38,189 bases of DNA from contig JACPPF010000025.1 of NCBI GenBank assembly GCA_016191165.1, positions 1-38,189 on the forward strand. Direction: 5' to 3'. Shown here piece by piece: positions 23,335 through 31,892 of this stretch. Source of the stretch: Planctomycetota bacterium. Lineage in GTDB: Bacteria; Planctomycetota; Planctomycetia; Gemmatales; Gemmataceae. Every line of letters begins with the position of its first letter. Position 1 is the stretch's first letter. The notes below the pieces were generated by a model. It had not been told where the DNA came from. It saw only the letters and a program-made list of their open reading frames with translations, and did no database searches. The translations under genes were made by a program, and so were the position numbers.

Positions 23335-24360
23335 TTACGACAACTCATAAATCCGCAGCGCGCTATCAAAGCACGGCACGGCGAGGCGGCGGTTGTCGGG
23401 GTGCATGGCGAGGTCGCGGACGTTGTTTGGGACGGCGACGTTTTGCACGGAGTTTTGCTGGTCGGGGCGCCAGAACCAGATCGCGCCGCCGCTTCCGCCA
23501 CCGGCGCCGATTACGTAGCCCTGCGGATGAAAGACGACGCCCCACGCCGTGCCCTGGAAAGCGGGTTGGACACGGAGAACCTGCGTGCGCTGCCCGGTCT
23601 GCCAGTTGAAGAGCACGATGGCGGGGTTGCCGACGCCGGCGAAGGCATTGGTGACATTGGTGATGCCCGCGCAGGCGAGCAGCGAGCCGTCCCCGCTGAA
23701 GGCCATGCCGCGCACGCCGCCGTGATCGGCACGGAAGGTCGGATCGTAGCGGAAGATGACCGAGGCATCCATCGTGCGCGTCTGCCGGCCCGTTTGCAAA
23801 TCCCATTGCTTGACGTTGCCACGTAGATCGCCGGACACCAGGGCGCGCTGGGTCGGGTGAAACGCGATGTTGTAAACGTGGCAAGTGTGCCCTTCAAAGG
23901 TGCGCGCCAGGGTGAAGTCGGCGATGTTCCACAGTTTGACGAGGTTGTCATTGCCACAGGTCGCGAACTGGCGTTGATCGGGGCTCATGGCGATGGCGCG
24001 GACCCAGCCGTCGTGTGCCTGGAAAGCGCGCTCGGGCGAAGGCGCTGACGCGGCATCGAACGGCCAGACGAAAATCTGCCCATTGTAATCGGCGCTCAGG
24101 AGTTTGCGCGAAGCCGTGTGGAAGGCCAGGCTGCGCACCCAGCTGCGATGGCCGACGAACGAAACCTTGGCGCGATCGGCCAGGTTCCAGCGCTGGATGC
24201 TGTTGTCCTGCGCGGCCGCGAAGACGAAGCGGCCCGTCGGCTCGAAGCGGCAGGCGATGAGCGGACTGGTGTGGCGCACGTCGAGAGTCAAGCGCGTTCG
24301 CGCGGGCGTGATCGTGCCGTCGGCGGACGGGGGGCCGTTTCGGGAAAAGATGCCGGGCAT
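23335..24360 (-). CDS. WD40-repeat protein
   Basis: 341 residues from the ATG at 24360 (GGAG 7 nt upstream). Seven WD40-like blades can be counted, each with a [H/F]xP or [F/M]S[P/G] turn and a closing W/F-x-[L/F]: SIQRWNL, GQIFVWPF, LVKLWNI, NVKQWDL, AIVLFNW, AIWFWR, LRIYEL. This closes a single beta-propeller. No signal peptide or kinase domain. It probably acts as a cytoplasmic protein-binding scaffold. It lies 22 bp downstream of the EVE-like gene on the same strand and may be read from the same transcript. Confidence 0.9.
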   Translation of the reverse strand: MPGIFSRNGPPSADGTITPARTRLTLDVRHTSPLIACRFEPTGRFVFAAAQDNSIQRWNLADRAKVSFVGHRSWVRSLAFHTASRKLLSADYNGQIFVWPFDAASAPSPERAFQAHDGWVRAIAMSPDQRQFATCGNDNLVKLWNIADFTLARTFEGHTCHVYNIAFHPTQRALVSGDLRGNVKQWDLQTGRQTRTMDASVIFRYDPTFRADHGGVRGMAFSGDGSLLACAGITNVTNAFAGVGNPAIVLFNWQTGQRTQVLRVQPAFQGTAWGVVFHPQGYVIGAGGGSGGAIWFWRPDQQNSVQNVAVPNNVRDLAMHPDNRRLAVPCFDSALRIYELS

Positions 24361-24382
24361 GGGGGGACTCCATTTTGAAAAG

Positions 24383-24886
24383 CTATTTATCGAGTTGTAA
24401 CAAAGCGAGGTATTTGTTCTCGGTGATTTTGTGAACCGTATGCATCCCAAAAACTTCCTTTGAAAAGGACCTGTTGCGGGGGGACTTCGCCCACTGTATA
24501 TCGAGGTGGCTGGAATACGGCGTGCCGAGGCTATTGCGTGCGACCGGGTTTTTCTTGGGGTCGTAGTAAACGGCTCGCTTCACAGTTCCAATAGCCGCGA
24601 GTTGCTTCCTACCGCGACGCGCAATGACGGTATGACCAGGTTTGATGGAATGCCAGAAATAATGCAACGAAACACGAAAGTTTCGTGCCGCATTGAGTGG
24701 CTCGTCCTTGTATGTATCGCAAATATGTTCGAGAAGCTGTTCCTTGGATAGTGTTGATATGTCACCCAGGTCTCCCCAGCCTATCGAGATAATTCCGCTA
24801 TCCAGATCGTATTGCCAGGCTTTCTCGAATTCGTCAGGATTCGCAGCGTCAAATTCAAACGGCGCAATAACCCAGAAACGTGACAT
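24383..24886 (-). CDS. EVE/PUA-like domain protein (McrB-N-type)
   Basis: 167 residues from the ATG at 24886; AGGAGA lies 7 nt upstream. VIARRGRKQLAAIGTVKRAVYYDP, an aromatic VSLHYFWHSIKPG segment and LDIQWAKSPRNRSF follow the layout of PUA-superfamily EVE or McrB N-terminal domains that read modified bases in DNA or RNA. There is no attached nuclease or AAA domain. The VapBC-like pair lies just upstream, so it may belong to a small defence or stress island. The ligand is not predictable; confidence in the fold is moderate. Confidence 0.65.
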   Translation of the reverse strand: MSRFWVIAPFEFDAANPDEFEKAWQYDLDSGIISIGWGDLGDISTLSKEQLLEHICDTYKDEPLNAARNFRVSLHYFWHSIKPGHTVIARRGRKQLAAIGTVKRAVYYDPKKNPVARNSLGTPYSSHLDIQWAKSPRNRSFSKEVFGMHTVHKITENKYLALLQLDK

Positions 24887-25005
24887 GCGCTGCTCTCCTG
24901 CTTTGGTTTGGGGAGGATTCATCTCGTCCGCAACGCCGTGTCGGTATCCAGCATTGGCGAAGGAATCGGCTCATTCCACATTGAGGTGTTGCTCGGCAAC
25001 CCGAC

Positions 25006-25437
25006 TCAAGGCAAGGATGCAAGCGACACAACGAACGGAAACACGGGTTGCAAGGCGTTGACCAGCTTAATGTCGGCTGTGATGAATTCGCACTGTTCCA
25101 ATTCGGCCAAGGCGACGTACAAACAGTCATAAACGCTTTGCCGATGTTGCTTGGCAATCTCCTGGGCTCGCGGCAACAGGGGGACCGCGTCATGAATTAT
25201 CGGCAGGAGCTTCAGTGCTTGCGTCAAGTACAGTTCGGCATCTCCTGGCCCAATCCGCGACACCTTCTTTTGTTCCTCCATCAGCAAAGCATTGGCTAAT
25301 TCCGTGGGAAACAAATCGGGGGCCAAGAGTTCACAAATCCCCTGCTTAAAGTCGTCACGAATGACGAGCGCCTTGGGCGTGTCCGCCTCGGCAACGAACC
25401 ATTTGAAGGCCGTGGCGCAATCGATGACATACTTCAT
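25006..25437 (-). CDS. PIN-domain ribonuclease toxin (VapC-like)
   Basis: 143 residues. The PIN acidic tetrad is visible: D6 in VIDCATAFKWF, E46 in FPTELANAL, D104 in SVYDCLYVALAE and D122 in FITADIKL. Family members cleave tRNA or rRNA when freed. Its start overlaps the stop of the antitoxin gene by 4 bp (25434-25437), so they are translationally coupled. The order antitoxin then toxin is standard for VapBC. Confidence 0.88.
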   Translation of the reverse strand: MKYVIDCATAFKWFVAEADTPKALVIRDDFKQGICELLAPDLFPTELANALLMEEQKKVSRIGPGDAELYLTQALKLLPIIHDAVPLLPRAQEIAKQHRQSVYDCLYVALAELEQCEFITADIKLVNALQPVFPFVVSLASLP

Positions 25438-25679
25438 TTGCCATCCAGCGCTGCGCGGAGAATGTCGACGGTCCGACTATCACGCATCTCCCTGATAATA
25501 TCCACGCCGACATCGGCACCGGGGTACAACTTGGCGTTCTTCGCGCGCAAGCGGTCCATCTCCTCGCAGGCTCTCTTCATCACTGCGGGATCGCGCACAC
25601 CCTTCACGGCATATGCGGCTGCTTCACGCAACTCGGCCATAACTTCAGGAGGAGCGGATTCGGAGGCTTCAATTGCCAT
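25434..25679 (-). CDS. Putative antitoxin of the VapBC-like pair
   Basis: 81 residues; AAGGGG lies 9 nt before the ATG. The sequence is helical and charged (VMAELREAAAYAVKGVRDPA, MKRACEEMDRLRAKNAKLYP), and the C-terminus (VDIIREMRDSRTVDILRAAL) resembles PIN-partner antitoxins that wrap the toxin. No AbrB, RHH or Phd fold is recognisable, so the DNA-binding mode is uncertain. The assignment rests on the 4-bp overlap with the PIN gene. Confidence 0.75.
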   Translation of the reverse strand: MAIEASESAPPEVMAELREAAAYAVKGVRDPAVMKRACEEMDRLRAKNAKLYPGADVGVDIIREMRDSRTVDILRAALDGK

Positions 25680-25761
25680 TGGGTTTTCCCCTTTTCGAGC
25701 GGAGCGGATGTCCCTATCTCATTGTTGCAAGAGGCCGGCAATACCGCAAATGGTAGATCGC

Positions 25762-27051
25762 CTACGCCAACACTTCGGTGATCGCCGACGCCTGTGGGTC
25801 GGCCATCGGGATGGGCCGGCCTTCGTGGTGGAAGTTGCGTGTCGGGTTCAGGCCCAGGGCTCGGAAGTAGGTGTGGAACAAATGCCCGCCATTGACCTGA
25901 CGCTCGGTCACCGCGGTGCCGTTGGCGTTGGTGGCGCCGATCACCGCCCCCGGGCGGATGCCGCAGCCCGCCATGGCGATCGACAACGACGCGCCCCAGT
26001 GATCGCGGCCATAGTTGCGGTTGATGTTCGGCGTACGGCCAAACTCCGACATCACGACGACGAGCGTCTTTTCCAACATGCCTCGTTGTTCGAGGTCGTC
26101 GATCAGCGTGGCGAAGGTCTTGTCGAATTCGCCCAGCTGTTCAAGATGGAAATTGAAGTTCTCGTGATGCGTGTCGTAGTTGGAATGCGTGACCTTGACG
26201 AAGGAAACGCCCGCTTCGAGCATGCGCCGGGCCAGCAGCATGTGTCGGCCGAAATCGTGATTGCCATAACGATCGCGGAAGTAGCGCGATTCCTGATTCA
26301 GGTCGAACAAGTTGCGGCGGCGGATGACCTGCATCGCCTGGCCATAGGAGTTGGTGTACGCCTCGGTGTCCGCGCTGCGGCGGGTCTGCGCGAAGCGGTT
26401 GTTGATCCGGGCCCGTAGCGCGTTGCGTTCCTGATCGGCGAGTTCGGTGAGCGTGGCCGGGCGGATCAGGTTCGGCGGCGGGTTCCCGTCGGCCAGAGTC
26501 ACCGAGGCGTAACGCGGGCCCAGGAAGGCGGAATCGTTACGGTTGAATCCGGACTCGCCGCGCGGCGACACGTGGATATAGCCGGGCAACGGGCTGTCCT
26601 CATTGTTGAGCAACTTTGCGACCGCCGAGCCCAGATGCGGATAGCGTTCCGCCGGGTTCTGACGTCGGCCTGTCTGCATGATATAGGCGCCGACGCCATG
26701 ATCGTTCGTGTTGATATTGATGCTCCGCACCAGAGCCATGCGGTGCATCTGGAGCGCGGTGTGGGGCAACAGTTCGCTGATATGAACGCCGGGGACGGAC
26801 GTCGGGATCGCCTGGAACGGGCCGCCGGTGGGAGTGCCTGGCTTCGGGTCCCAGCATTCAAACTGGCTAACCCCGCCAGCGAGGAAGATCACGAGCACCC
26901 GCTTGTCCTGCCTGCGGATCTCCTCGGCGTTGACCGGGGAAAGCATATCCTTGAATCCGAGCACGCCGACTCCCGCGGCGGCCGTGCCGGCCAGAAACCG
27001 GCGCCGGGACATCGTGTGTTCCGAAGAATTGCAGGCATAATTCGCGTTCAT
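25762..27051 (-). CDS. DUF1501 protein with Tat signal (first copy)
   Basis: 429 residues from the ATG at 27051, preceded by a purine-rich GGGGGGAAAG. The Tat signal SRRRFLAGTAAAGVGVLGF is at about 14-32. The body matches DUF1501: KRVLVIFLAGGVSQFECWDPKP, SELLPHTALQMHRMALVRSI, VVVMSEFGRTPNINRNYGRDHWG and HLFHTYFRALGL, a sulfatase/alkaline phosphatase-like fold. In planctomycetes these genes usually follow a DUF1549/DUF1553 cytochrome-like gene; none is present. Exported; substrate unknown. Confidence 0.92.
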   Translation of the reverse strand: MNANYACNSSEHTMSRRRFLAGTAAAGVGVLGFKDMLSPVNAEEIRRQDKRVLVIFLAGGVSQFECWDPKPGTPTGGPFQAIPTSVPGVHISELLPHTALQMHRMALVRSININTNDHGVGAYIMQTGRRQNPAERYPHLGSAVAKLLNNEDSPLPGYIHVSPRGESGFNRNDSAFLGPRYASVTLADGNPPPNLIRPATLTELADQERNALRARINNRFAQTRRSADTEAYTNSYGQAMQVIRRRNLFDLNQESRYFRDRYGNHDFGRHMLLARRMLEAGVSFVKVTHSNYDTHHENFNFHLEQLGEFDKTFATLIDDLEQRGMLEKTLVVVMSEFGRTPNINRNYGRDHWGASLSIAMAGCGIRPGAVIGATNANGTAVTERQVNGGHLFHTYFRALGLNPTRNFHHEGRPIPMADPQASAITEVLA

Positions 27052-27269
27052 GTCTTTCCCCCCTTGCTCGGATTGAAACGTTGCAAAAAAATGTCCACGA
27101 GGCAGGTGATCCCGCGTTTGCCCAAGGGTGAAAGTTCGTGACCGTTCGGCGCGGCAAGTAGGGCTTGCGGAATCAACGTTGATCTTACCCGAGAAAACGT
27201 TCCGGTGCAACCAGATGCCTGAAAATCCGAAAAAAATGTGGCGCCGCCTACCGCGTGCCAATTTTCCGG

Positions 27270-27313
27270 TTGACAACTCAAACCAGGAGCGTAGAATTGA
27301 GATGTAGTCTCAA
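27270..27313 (+). promoter_or_regulatory. Promoter and operator of the BFD-like gene
   Basis: TTGACA (27270-27275), 16-nt spacer, TAGAAT (27292-27297). An inverted repeat TTGAGA-tgtag-TCTCAA (27297-27313) overlaps the -10 and the expected start point. Its position fits a repressor, plausibly iron- or Fe-S-responsive given the gene, but it is not a Fur consensus. Confidence 0.55.
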
Positions 27314-27348
27314 CAAGGTTTGCCTGATTCTTGCCGGGTCAAGCTCTC

Positions 27349-27588
27349 ATGGATCGGCCCTACCATCACGAAGCGTGCGATGGCTGCCCCGAAAAGCTCG
27401 TGTGCCGCTGCCTCCACGTGACCGAATCCCAGGTGATTCGCATGATCGAGCGGCTGGAGTTACGGACCGTGCGCGACCTTCGGCAATACACGGGTGCCGG
27501 CGATGGCTGCACCTGTTGCCATGCTCAGCTGGAAGAATATCTCGAAAAATTTGGTTGCGCCGCGGTGGAATCGATTGCGATCGGTTGA
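27349..27588 (+). CDS. BFD-type [2Fe-2S] protein (bacterioferritin-associated ferredoxin-like)
   Basis: 79 residues from the ATG at 27349. Cluster ligands C19-x-C21 (VCRCLHVTESQV) and C54-x-x-C57 (GAGDGCTCCHAQLEEYL) have the spacing of BFD domains, which bind a [2Fe-2S] cluster and, in Bfd, help release iron from bacterioferritin. The extra N-terminal CDGC (C10, C13) is unusual and might carry a second metal. It has its own promoter with an operator-like palindrome. It lies alone between the DUF1501 gene (divergent) and the two-component system (convergent). Confidence 0.88.
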   Translation: MDRPYHHEACDGCPEKLVCRCLHVTESQVIRMIERLELRTVRDLRQYTGAGDGCTCCHAQLEEYLEKFGCAAVESIAIG

Positions 27589-27613
27589 AAAAAAGTTCAA
27601 GGCATACAACAGC

Positions 27614-27640
27614 AAGGCCACGACATGATGTCGTGGCTTT
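27614..27640. terminator. Bidirectional terminator
   Basis: AAGGCCACGAC-atgat-GTCGTGGCTTT hairpin (11 bp with one G-U), between the convergent BFD-like gene and the histidine kinase gene. Short T/A runs on both sides. Confidence 0.65.
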
Positions 27641-27671
27641 GTGCGTTCTGCGACAAGGCGCTCGATGAGAA

Positions 27672-29543
27672 TCAGCGCTGCGCGTATTCGAGTTTCGGTC
27701 GAACCGCGGTCGTGAGGGCAGGTGTTGGCGCAAGCAGAGGCAGTTCGACAAGGAACGACGTTCCCAGGTCGCTGCTCTGAACCTGGATCGTGCCGTCCAT
27801 CAAATCCACATAGCTCTTGACGATCGCCAGGCCGAGTCCGGCGTGCGGCGTTTCCGCGTAGCGGGACGCATCCGCCCGGAAAAATCGCTCGAAGATGCGG
27901 GGCAGCACCTCCGGCTTGATGCCGATTCCTGTATCGCGCACTTCGATGCGGACACGCCCTTTGACCTGTTCGATTGAGAGGTAAATCGTGCCGTTGGGTT
28001 GGTTGTATTCGACGGCGTTGTGCAAGAGGTTTGTGAGAACCTCGCGCAACTTGTTCGGGTCGGTCCGGGTCGTGATCGGGTCGGGCAGGTGAAGCGTCAG
28101 GTCAAGATCCTTGGCCCGGGCCAACGGGCGAATCAGGTCGGCGCACTGGATTGCCAGATCGATAACATCGACGTCGGCGGGGCGATATTGATCCGCCCCG
28201 GCGTCGAGGCGCGCCAGCGTCAGCAGGCGTTCGACCAGGTGATACATGTTTTGGCCTGACCCGCGGCATTCTTCGAGAATCTCTCGATATTCTTCAGGGC
28301 TACGAAATTTGCGCAGACCGACTTCGAGTGTGGTCATCAGGGCGGCAAGGGGAGTGCGCAATTCATGCGAGATGTCGGCGGCCGCCTGCTTCTCGCGCTC
28401 GAACGCTTTCTGCAAATGCTCCAGGGTCTTGACAAGCCGTTCGGCGATTGGCTGCAATTCTTGAGGCAGCTGGCGGTGGTCCATGGGCAACTGAAAATCC
28501 CTGGGCGACACCCGACTCACCGCATCCGACATTTTGGAGAGCGGCGCCAGGCCCATGCGGATGACGACATAGCCGCCCAGCCAAAGCGCCGCCAGCGAGG
28601 ACAGGCCAATCCAGAACATGCGGGTTTGCAGTTTGGCCAGGTCGCGATCCGTCGCGGTGCTCAACTCGGCGATCTGATGGTCGCGACCTTGCTGGAAGCT
28701 CAGAATCTTCGCCTCGGTCGGCGCCAGGTCGCTGGCGTACTGGATGTAAAAAAAATGAGTCCGAATCACCGGCGGGCGTGGGATCGGCCGCCCCGGCATC
28801 CCACGCGGGCCCTTGCCTCCGCCCTTGACAAACGGCGGCCGGATCGGCTGCTTCGCCGGAAAAAACGGCGCCGCGACACCCTTGTAAAGCCACGGCGAGA
28901 ACCGCACTCCAAAGCTCGCGACGTAGGCCTTCAACGTCACACGCCGAACCCTTACGCCGTTTTTCATTTCAACTTCGTCGAAAACCTCGCCGGCCGGCGC
29001 TGACCGCTTGCGCACCTTGGGCTGAAGCGAAAATCGCTCTTCCCCCATCGACTCCGAACGCTGCATTGGCCAGCCATTGCTGCGATACGTCTGAAAATAC
29101 TCCTGGGCGAATTTGCCATCTTCCTCGGGGACCATGCGTTCGGGACTTGCGATGTGCGTGGATAAAGGCTGCATGTTGAAAAGCCGGGAAGCGAGGTCCT
29201 TGTTGTTCACCTGATGCCAGTACAACAAGGAATTGAAGCCGCCGCCGGGCATGAACTGGTGGCCGAACATCCCGGCGAAGGCAAGTTGGCCCTCGGCATG
29301 GATGTAGTTGGACTCGGAAAGGTTGGCGAGACGCTGGGCCTGTTGCAAGATGCGCCGGTCCAGGTCGTCGCGTTCCGCCTTGCAGTTGGCGTCGCATTGC
29401 GTTTCGATCAGTTTGCGCGAATCGTGCTCACGCTCACGCAGCGACACCGACGTGGTGTGATAGGATACCCAGGCCACCGCGGCGAGAGCAGCCGTCGTCA
29501 GAAAAAGGAACGAGACGATCAGCGAACGGCGAATGGATCTCAT
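27672..29543 (-). CDS. Membrane sensor histidine kinase
   Basis: 623 residues from the ATG at 29543. Helix 1 at about 9-28, an about 280-residue periplasmic sensor, helix 2 near FWIGLSSLAALWLGGYVVI, then HAMP (LSKMSDAVSRVS), HisKA with DISHELRTPLAAL (H393), and HATPase with the N-box NLLHNAVEYN, DTGIGI, FERFFRADAS and GLGLAIV. The sensor includes a Pro/Gly-rich stretch (about 228-256, RPPFVKGGGKGPRGMPGRPI) that may be repeat-derived. The gene begins 4 bp inside the response-regulator stop, so the pair is one operon with the regulator first. Signal unknown. Confidence 0.95.
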   Translation of the reverse strand: MRSIRRSLIVSFLFLTTAALAAVAWVSYHTTSVSLREREHDSRKLIETQCDANCKAERDDLDRRILQQAQRLANLSESNYIHAEGQLAFAGMFGHQFMPGGGFNSLLYWHQVNNKDLASRLFNMQPLSTHIASPERMVPEEDGKFAQEYFQTYRSNGWPMQRSESMGEERFSLQPKVRKRSAPAGEVFDEVEMKNGVRVRRVTLKAYVASFGVRFSPWLYKGVAAPFFPAKQPIRPPFVKGGGKGPRGMPGRPIPRPPVIRTHFFYIQYASDLAPTEAKILSFQQGRDHQIAELSTATDRDLAKLQTRMFWIGLSSLAALWLGGYVVIRMGLAPLSKMSDAVSRVSPRDFQLPMDHRQLPQELQPIAERLVKTLEHLQKAFEREKQAAADISHELRTPLAALMTTLEVGLRKFRSPEEYREILEECRGSGQNMYHLVERLLTLARLDAGADQYRPADVDVIDLAIQCADLIRPLARAKDLDLTLHLPDPITTRTDPNKLREVLTNLLHNAVEYNQPNGTIYLSIEQVKGRVRIEVRDTGIGIKPEVLPRIFERFFRADASRYAETPHAGLGLAIVKSYVDLMDGTIQVQSSDLGTSFLVELPLLAPTPALTTAVRPKLEYAQR

Positions 29544-30223
29544 GTTTCGTCCTCTTCCCCGCGGAGCATGTAACCTTCGCCCCACCGCGTCAGGATGAGC
29601 GGCTTGTCGAACCCCTTGTCGATTTTCGTGCGCAGATAGCGAATATAGACATCGACGACGTTGGAAGTATTCTCGTCGTATTCGTCGTACAGGTGTTCCC
29701 AGATCATTGTCCGCGTCACCACCTTGCCGCGATGAAAGGCCAGGAACTGCAAAAGGGCGTATTCGCGCGGGGTCAGGTGAATAAGCTTTCCGGCGCGTTT
29801 CACGGCGCGGGCGGACGTGTCGATCTCAAGGTCGTGCACGCGCAGCGTCGGGTTTTTGACCTGATGGCTGCGCCGGACGAGCGCACGCAACCGCGCCAAC
29901 AATTCCTCAAGCTGGAACGGCTTGGTGAGGTAGTCATCCGCGCCAAGGTCCAACCCTCGCACCTTATCCTCGGTCGTATCCTTCGCGGTCAAAATGAGAA
30001 CATGAGTCTTGATCTCATCTTTACGCCATTGCTTCAGGAGCGTCAAGCCGTCCACCCTGGGCAGCATCAGGTCCAGCACGATCACATCGTAACTCGCGCC
30101 GCGCGCCTTGAAATCGGCGTCCTCGCCGTCCTCGGCAGTGTCCACGGCAAGGCCTTCCTCCTCCAGACCGCGCTTGAGTGCCTTGAGCAATGGCTTATGG
30201 TCTTCAACCAGCAGTACACGCAC
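29540..30223 (-). CDS. OmpR/PhoB-type response regulator
   Basis: 227 residues, starting with GTG at 30223 after a GGGGGGG stretch. Receiver domain: acidic pocket E7-D8, phosphorylation site D51 (YDVIVLDLMLPRVDG), Thr/Lys switch ILTAKD near residue 100, KPFQLEELLARLRAL. Winged-helix DNA-binding domain at about 130-225: LTPREYALLQFLAFHRGKVV, VDVYIRYLRTKIDKGFDKPL, GEGYML. It is the cognate partner of the downstream kinase (4-bp overlap). The targets are not visible; there is no obvious direct-repeat box upstream at 30224-30394. Confidence 0.95.
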   Translation of the reverse strand: MRVLLVEDHKPLLKALKRGLEEEGLAVDTAEDGEDADFKARGASYDVIVLDLMLPRVDGLTLLKQWRKDEIKTHVLILTAKDTTEDKVRGLDLGADDYLTKPFQLEELLARLRALVRRSHQVKNPTLRVHDLEIDTSARAVKRAGKLIHLTPREYALLQFLAFHRGKVVTRTMIWEHLYDEYDENTSNVVDVYIRYLRTKIDKGFDKPLILTRWGEGYMLRGEEDET

Positions 30224-30394
30224 GCTATGTCCCCCCCGTCGTTGCGGACCAATGGTGATTATCCATTTATTACCTTAACACAAACGAATTAAAGTTTAAT
30301 GAAGCCGACGACCGTCCGCGCTTTCCAGACGAAATAATGAGTGAGATTTAATCTGTATGACGTTCCTTTGCTGGCGTTGCGCCAAGGCGGGACT

Positions 30395-31630
30395 TCAGGC
30401 GGGGGCGGGGAAATTCTTGCACAGTTCGGCCACTTGCGAACGAATTCGGGCGAGCGATTCCACGTTACCAGGCTCGGCTAGCGCGGCGTCAATCCAGGCG
30501 GCGATCTGGCGCATTTCCGGCGGACCCATGCCGCGCGTGGTCAATGCGGGCGTACCAATCCGGATGCCTGACGGATCCAGAGGCGGGCGCGCGTCAAACG
30601 GGATCTTGTTCTTGTTGACGGTTATACCCGCCTTATCTAACGCCTCTTCGGCAAGCTTTCCCGCTAGCCCACGCGCGGTCACGTCAACCAGCAGTAGGTG
30701 ATTATCGGTGCCGCCCGAGACGATGCGAAAGCCGAGTCGAGCCAATTCCTGCGCCAGGGCCTTGGCATTCGCGATGGTCTGGATGGCATACGCCCTGAAG
30801 GCCGGCTTGAGCGCCTCGCCGAACGCGACCGCCTTGGCGGCGATGACGTGCATGAGGGGTCCACCCTGCAAGCCAGGGAAAACCGCGGAGTTGATCTTCT
30901 TTTCCCATTCCTCCTTGCATAACACAACGCCGCCGCGCGGACCGCGCAGCGTCTTGTGCGTTGTCGAGGTGACGAAGTCGGCAAATGGGACCGGGCTCAC
31001 ATGCTGCCCCGCGGCGACCAGCCCCGCGATGTGAGCCATATCAACCATGAACAATGCTCCAACCTCGCGGCAAATTTCGCCGAATGCCGCGAAGTCGATC
31101 TCGCGCGGATAGGCGCTGGCGCCGGCGACGACCAGCTTCGGCCTGTGTTCGCGCGCCAGTCGGGCAACCTGATCGATGTCGATGCGCTCATCCGATTGCC
31201 GAACGCCGTAACCGATGATCTTGTACCACTTCCCCGAAAAATTGAGATGCATCCCGTGCGTCAGGTGTCCGCCATGGGCGAGGTCCATCGCCAGGACCGT
31301 ATCGCCATGCTGGAGGGCGGCGAAGTAGACGGCCATGTTCGCCTGGGCGCCGGAGTGCGGTTGCACATTGGCGCGGGCGCCGCCGAAGAGCTTCAACAAG
31401 CGCTCGATTGCCAGACGTTCCGCGACATCGACGAATTCGCAGCCGCCGTAGTAGCGCCGACCGGGATAGCCCTCGGCATACTTGTTGGTGAGCACCGACC
31501 CTTGCGCCGCCATCACGGCCGGGCTCGTGTAGTTTTCCGAGGCGATCATCTCCAGCCCGTCCTGCTGACGGCGTTTTTCATTTTCGATGGCTTGCCAGAT
31601 GTCAGGATCGGCGGCTTGAAGGATGTCCAT
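30395..31630 (-). CDS. glyA: Serine hydroxymethyltransferase
   Basis: PLP enzyme converting serine and tetrahydrofolate to glycine and methylene-THF. 411 residues, normal length. [75 protein letters not shown] and [14 protein letters not shown] (PLP lysine K226) are all present. The ATG at 31630 has GAGG 7 nt upstream; the ATG at 31642 is an alternative. Single gene, with repeat-rich DNA upstream. Confidence 0.97.
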   Translation of the reverse strand: MDILQAADPDIWQAIENEKRRQQDGLEMIASENYTSPAVMAAQGSVLTNKYAEGYPGRRYYGGCEFVDVAERLAIERLLKLFGGARANVQPHSGAQANMAVYFAALQHGDTVLAMDLAHGGHLTHGMHLNFSGKWYKIIGYGVRQSDERIDIDQVARLAREHRPKLVVAGASAYPREIDFAAFGEICREVGALFMVDMAHIAGLVAAGQHVSPVPFADFVTSTTHKTLRGPRGGVVLCKEEWEKKINSAVFPGLQGGPLMHVIAAKAVAFGEALKPAFRAYAIQTIANAKALAQELARLGFRIVSGGTDNHLLLVDVTARGLAGKLAEEALDKAGITVNKNKIPFDARPPLDPSGIRIGTPALTTRGMGPPEMRQIAAWIDAALAEPGNVESLARIRSQVAELCKNFPAPA

Positions 31631-31698
31631 GAATGGCCTCATGCGCGGAAGCGGGGACGATACATCAATTATATTCCGCGCCGTGGGGAATGTTACAT

Positions 31699-31780
31699 CG
31701 TTTAGCCGCGACCCGAAGGGGAGCGCGGCCGCGACTGGGCTTGATCCCGCCCGCGCTCCCCTTCGCGTCGCGGCGAAACG
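31699..31780. repeat. Palindromic repeat, family C (full copy)
   Basis: 30-nt arms (31699-31728 and 31751-31780) starting CGTTTAGCCGCGACCCGAAG and complementary at 28 of 30 positions. This is the only full-length family C copy in the window. Confidence 0.7.
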
Positions 31781-31802
31781 CGATACCGTTCGTCAAGCGA
31801 AG

Positions 31803-31876
31803 GGATACCAGCCCCACGCGCAAGCGTGGGGGTTTGGGCAGCCTCGAAGATCCCCCAGCTTGCGCTGGGGGCTGGT
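31803..31876. repeat. Inverted pair of family A repeats (BIME-like)
   Basis: 31803-31838 is a family A copy on the minus strand (GATACCAGCCCC ... GGGG), and 31849-31876 one on the plus strand (GATCCCCCAGC-ttgc-GCTGGGGGCTGG). Together with outer GATACC/GGTATC they form a mosaic inverted element. A spurious ORF across it reads TSPTRKRG, a string I recall from annotated planctomycete hypothetical proteins. Confidence 0.65.
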
Positions 31877-31892
31877 GCGGTATCGAAAAGTC

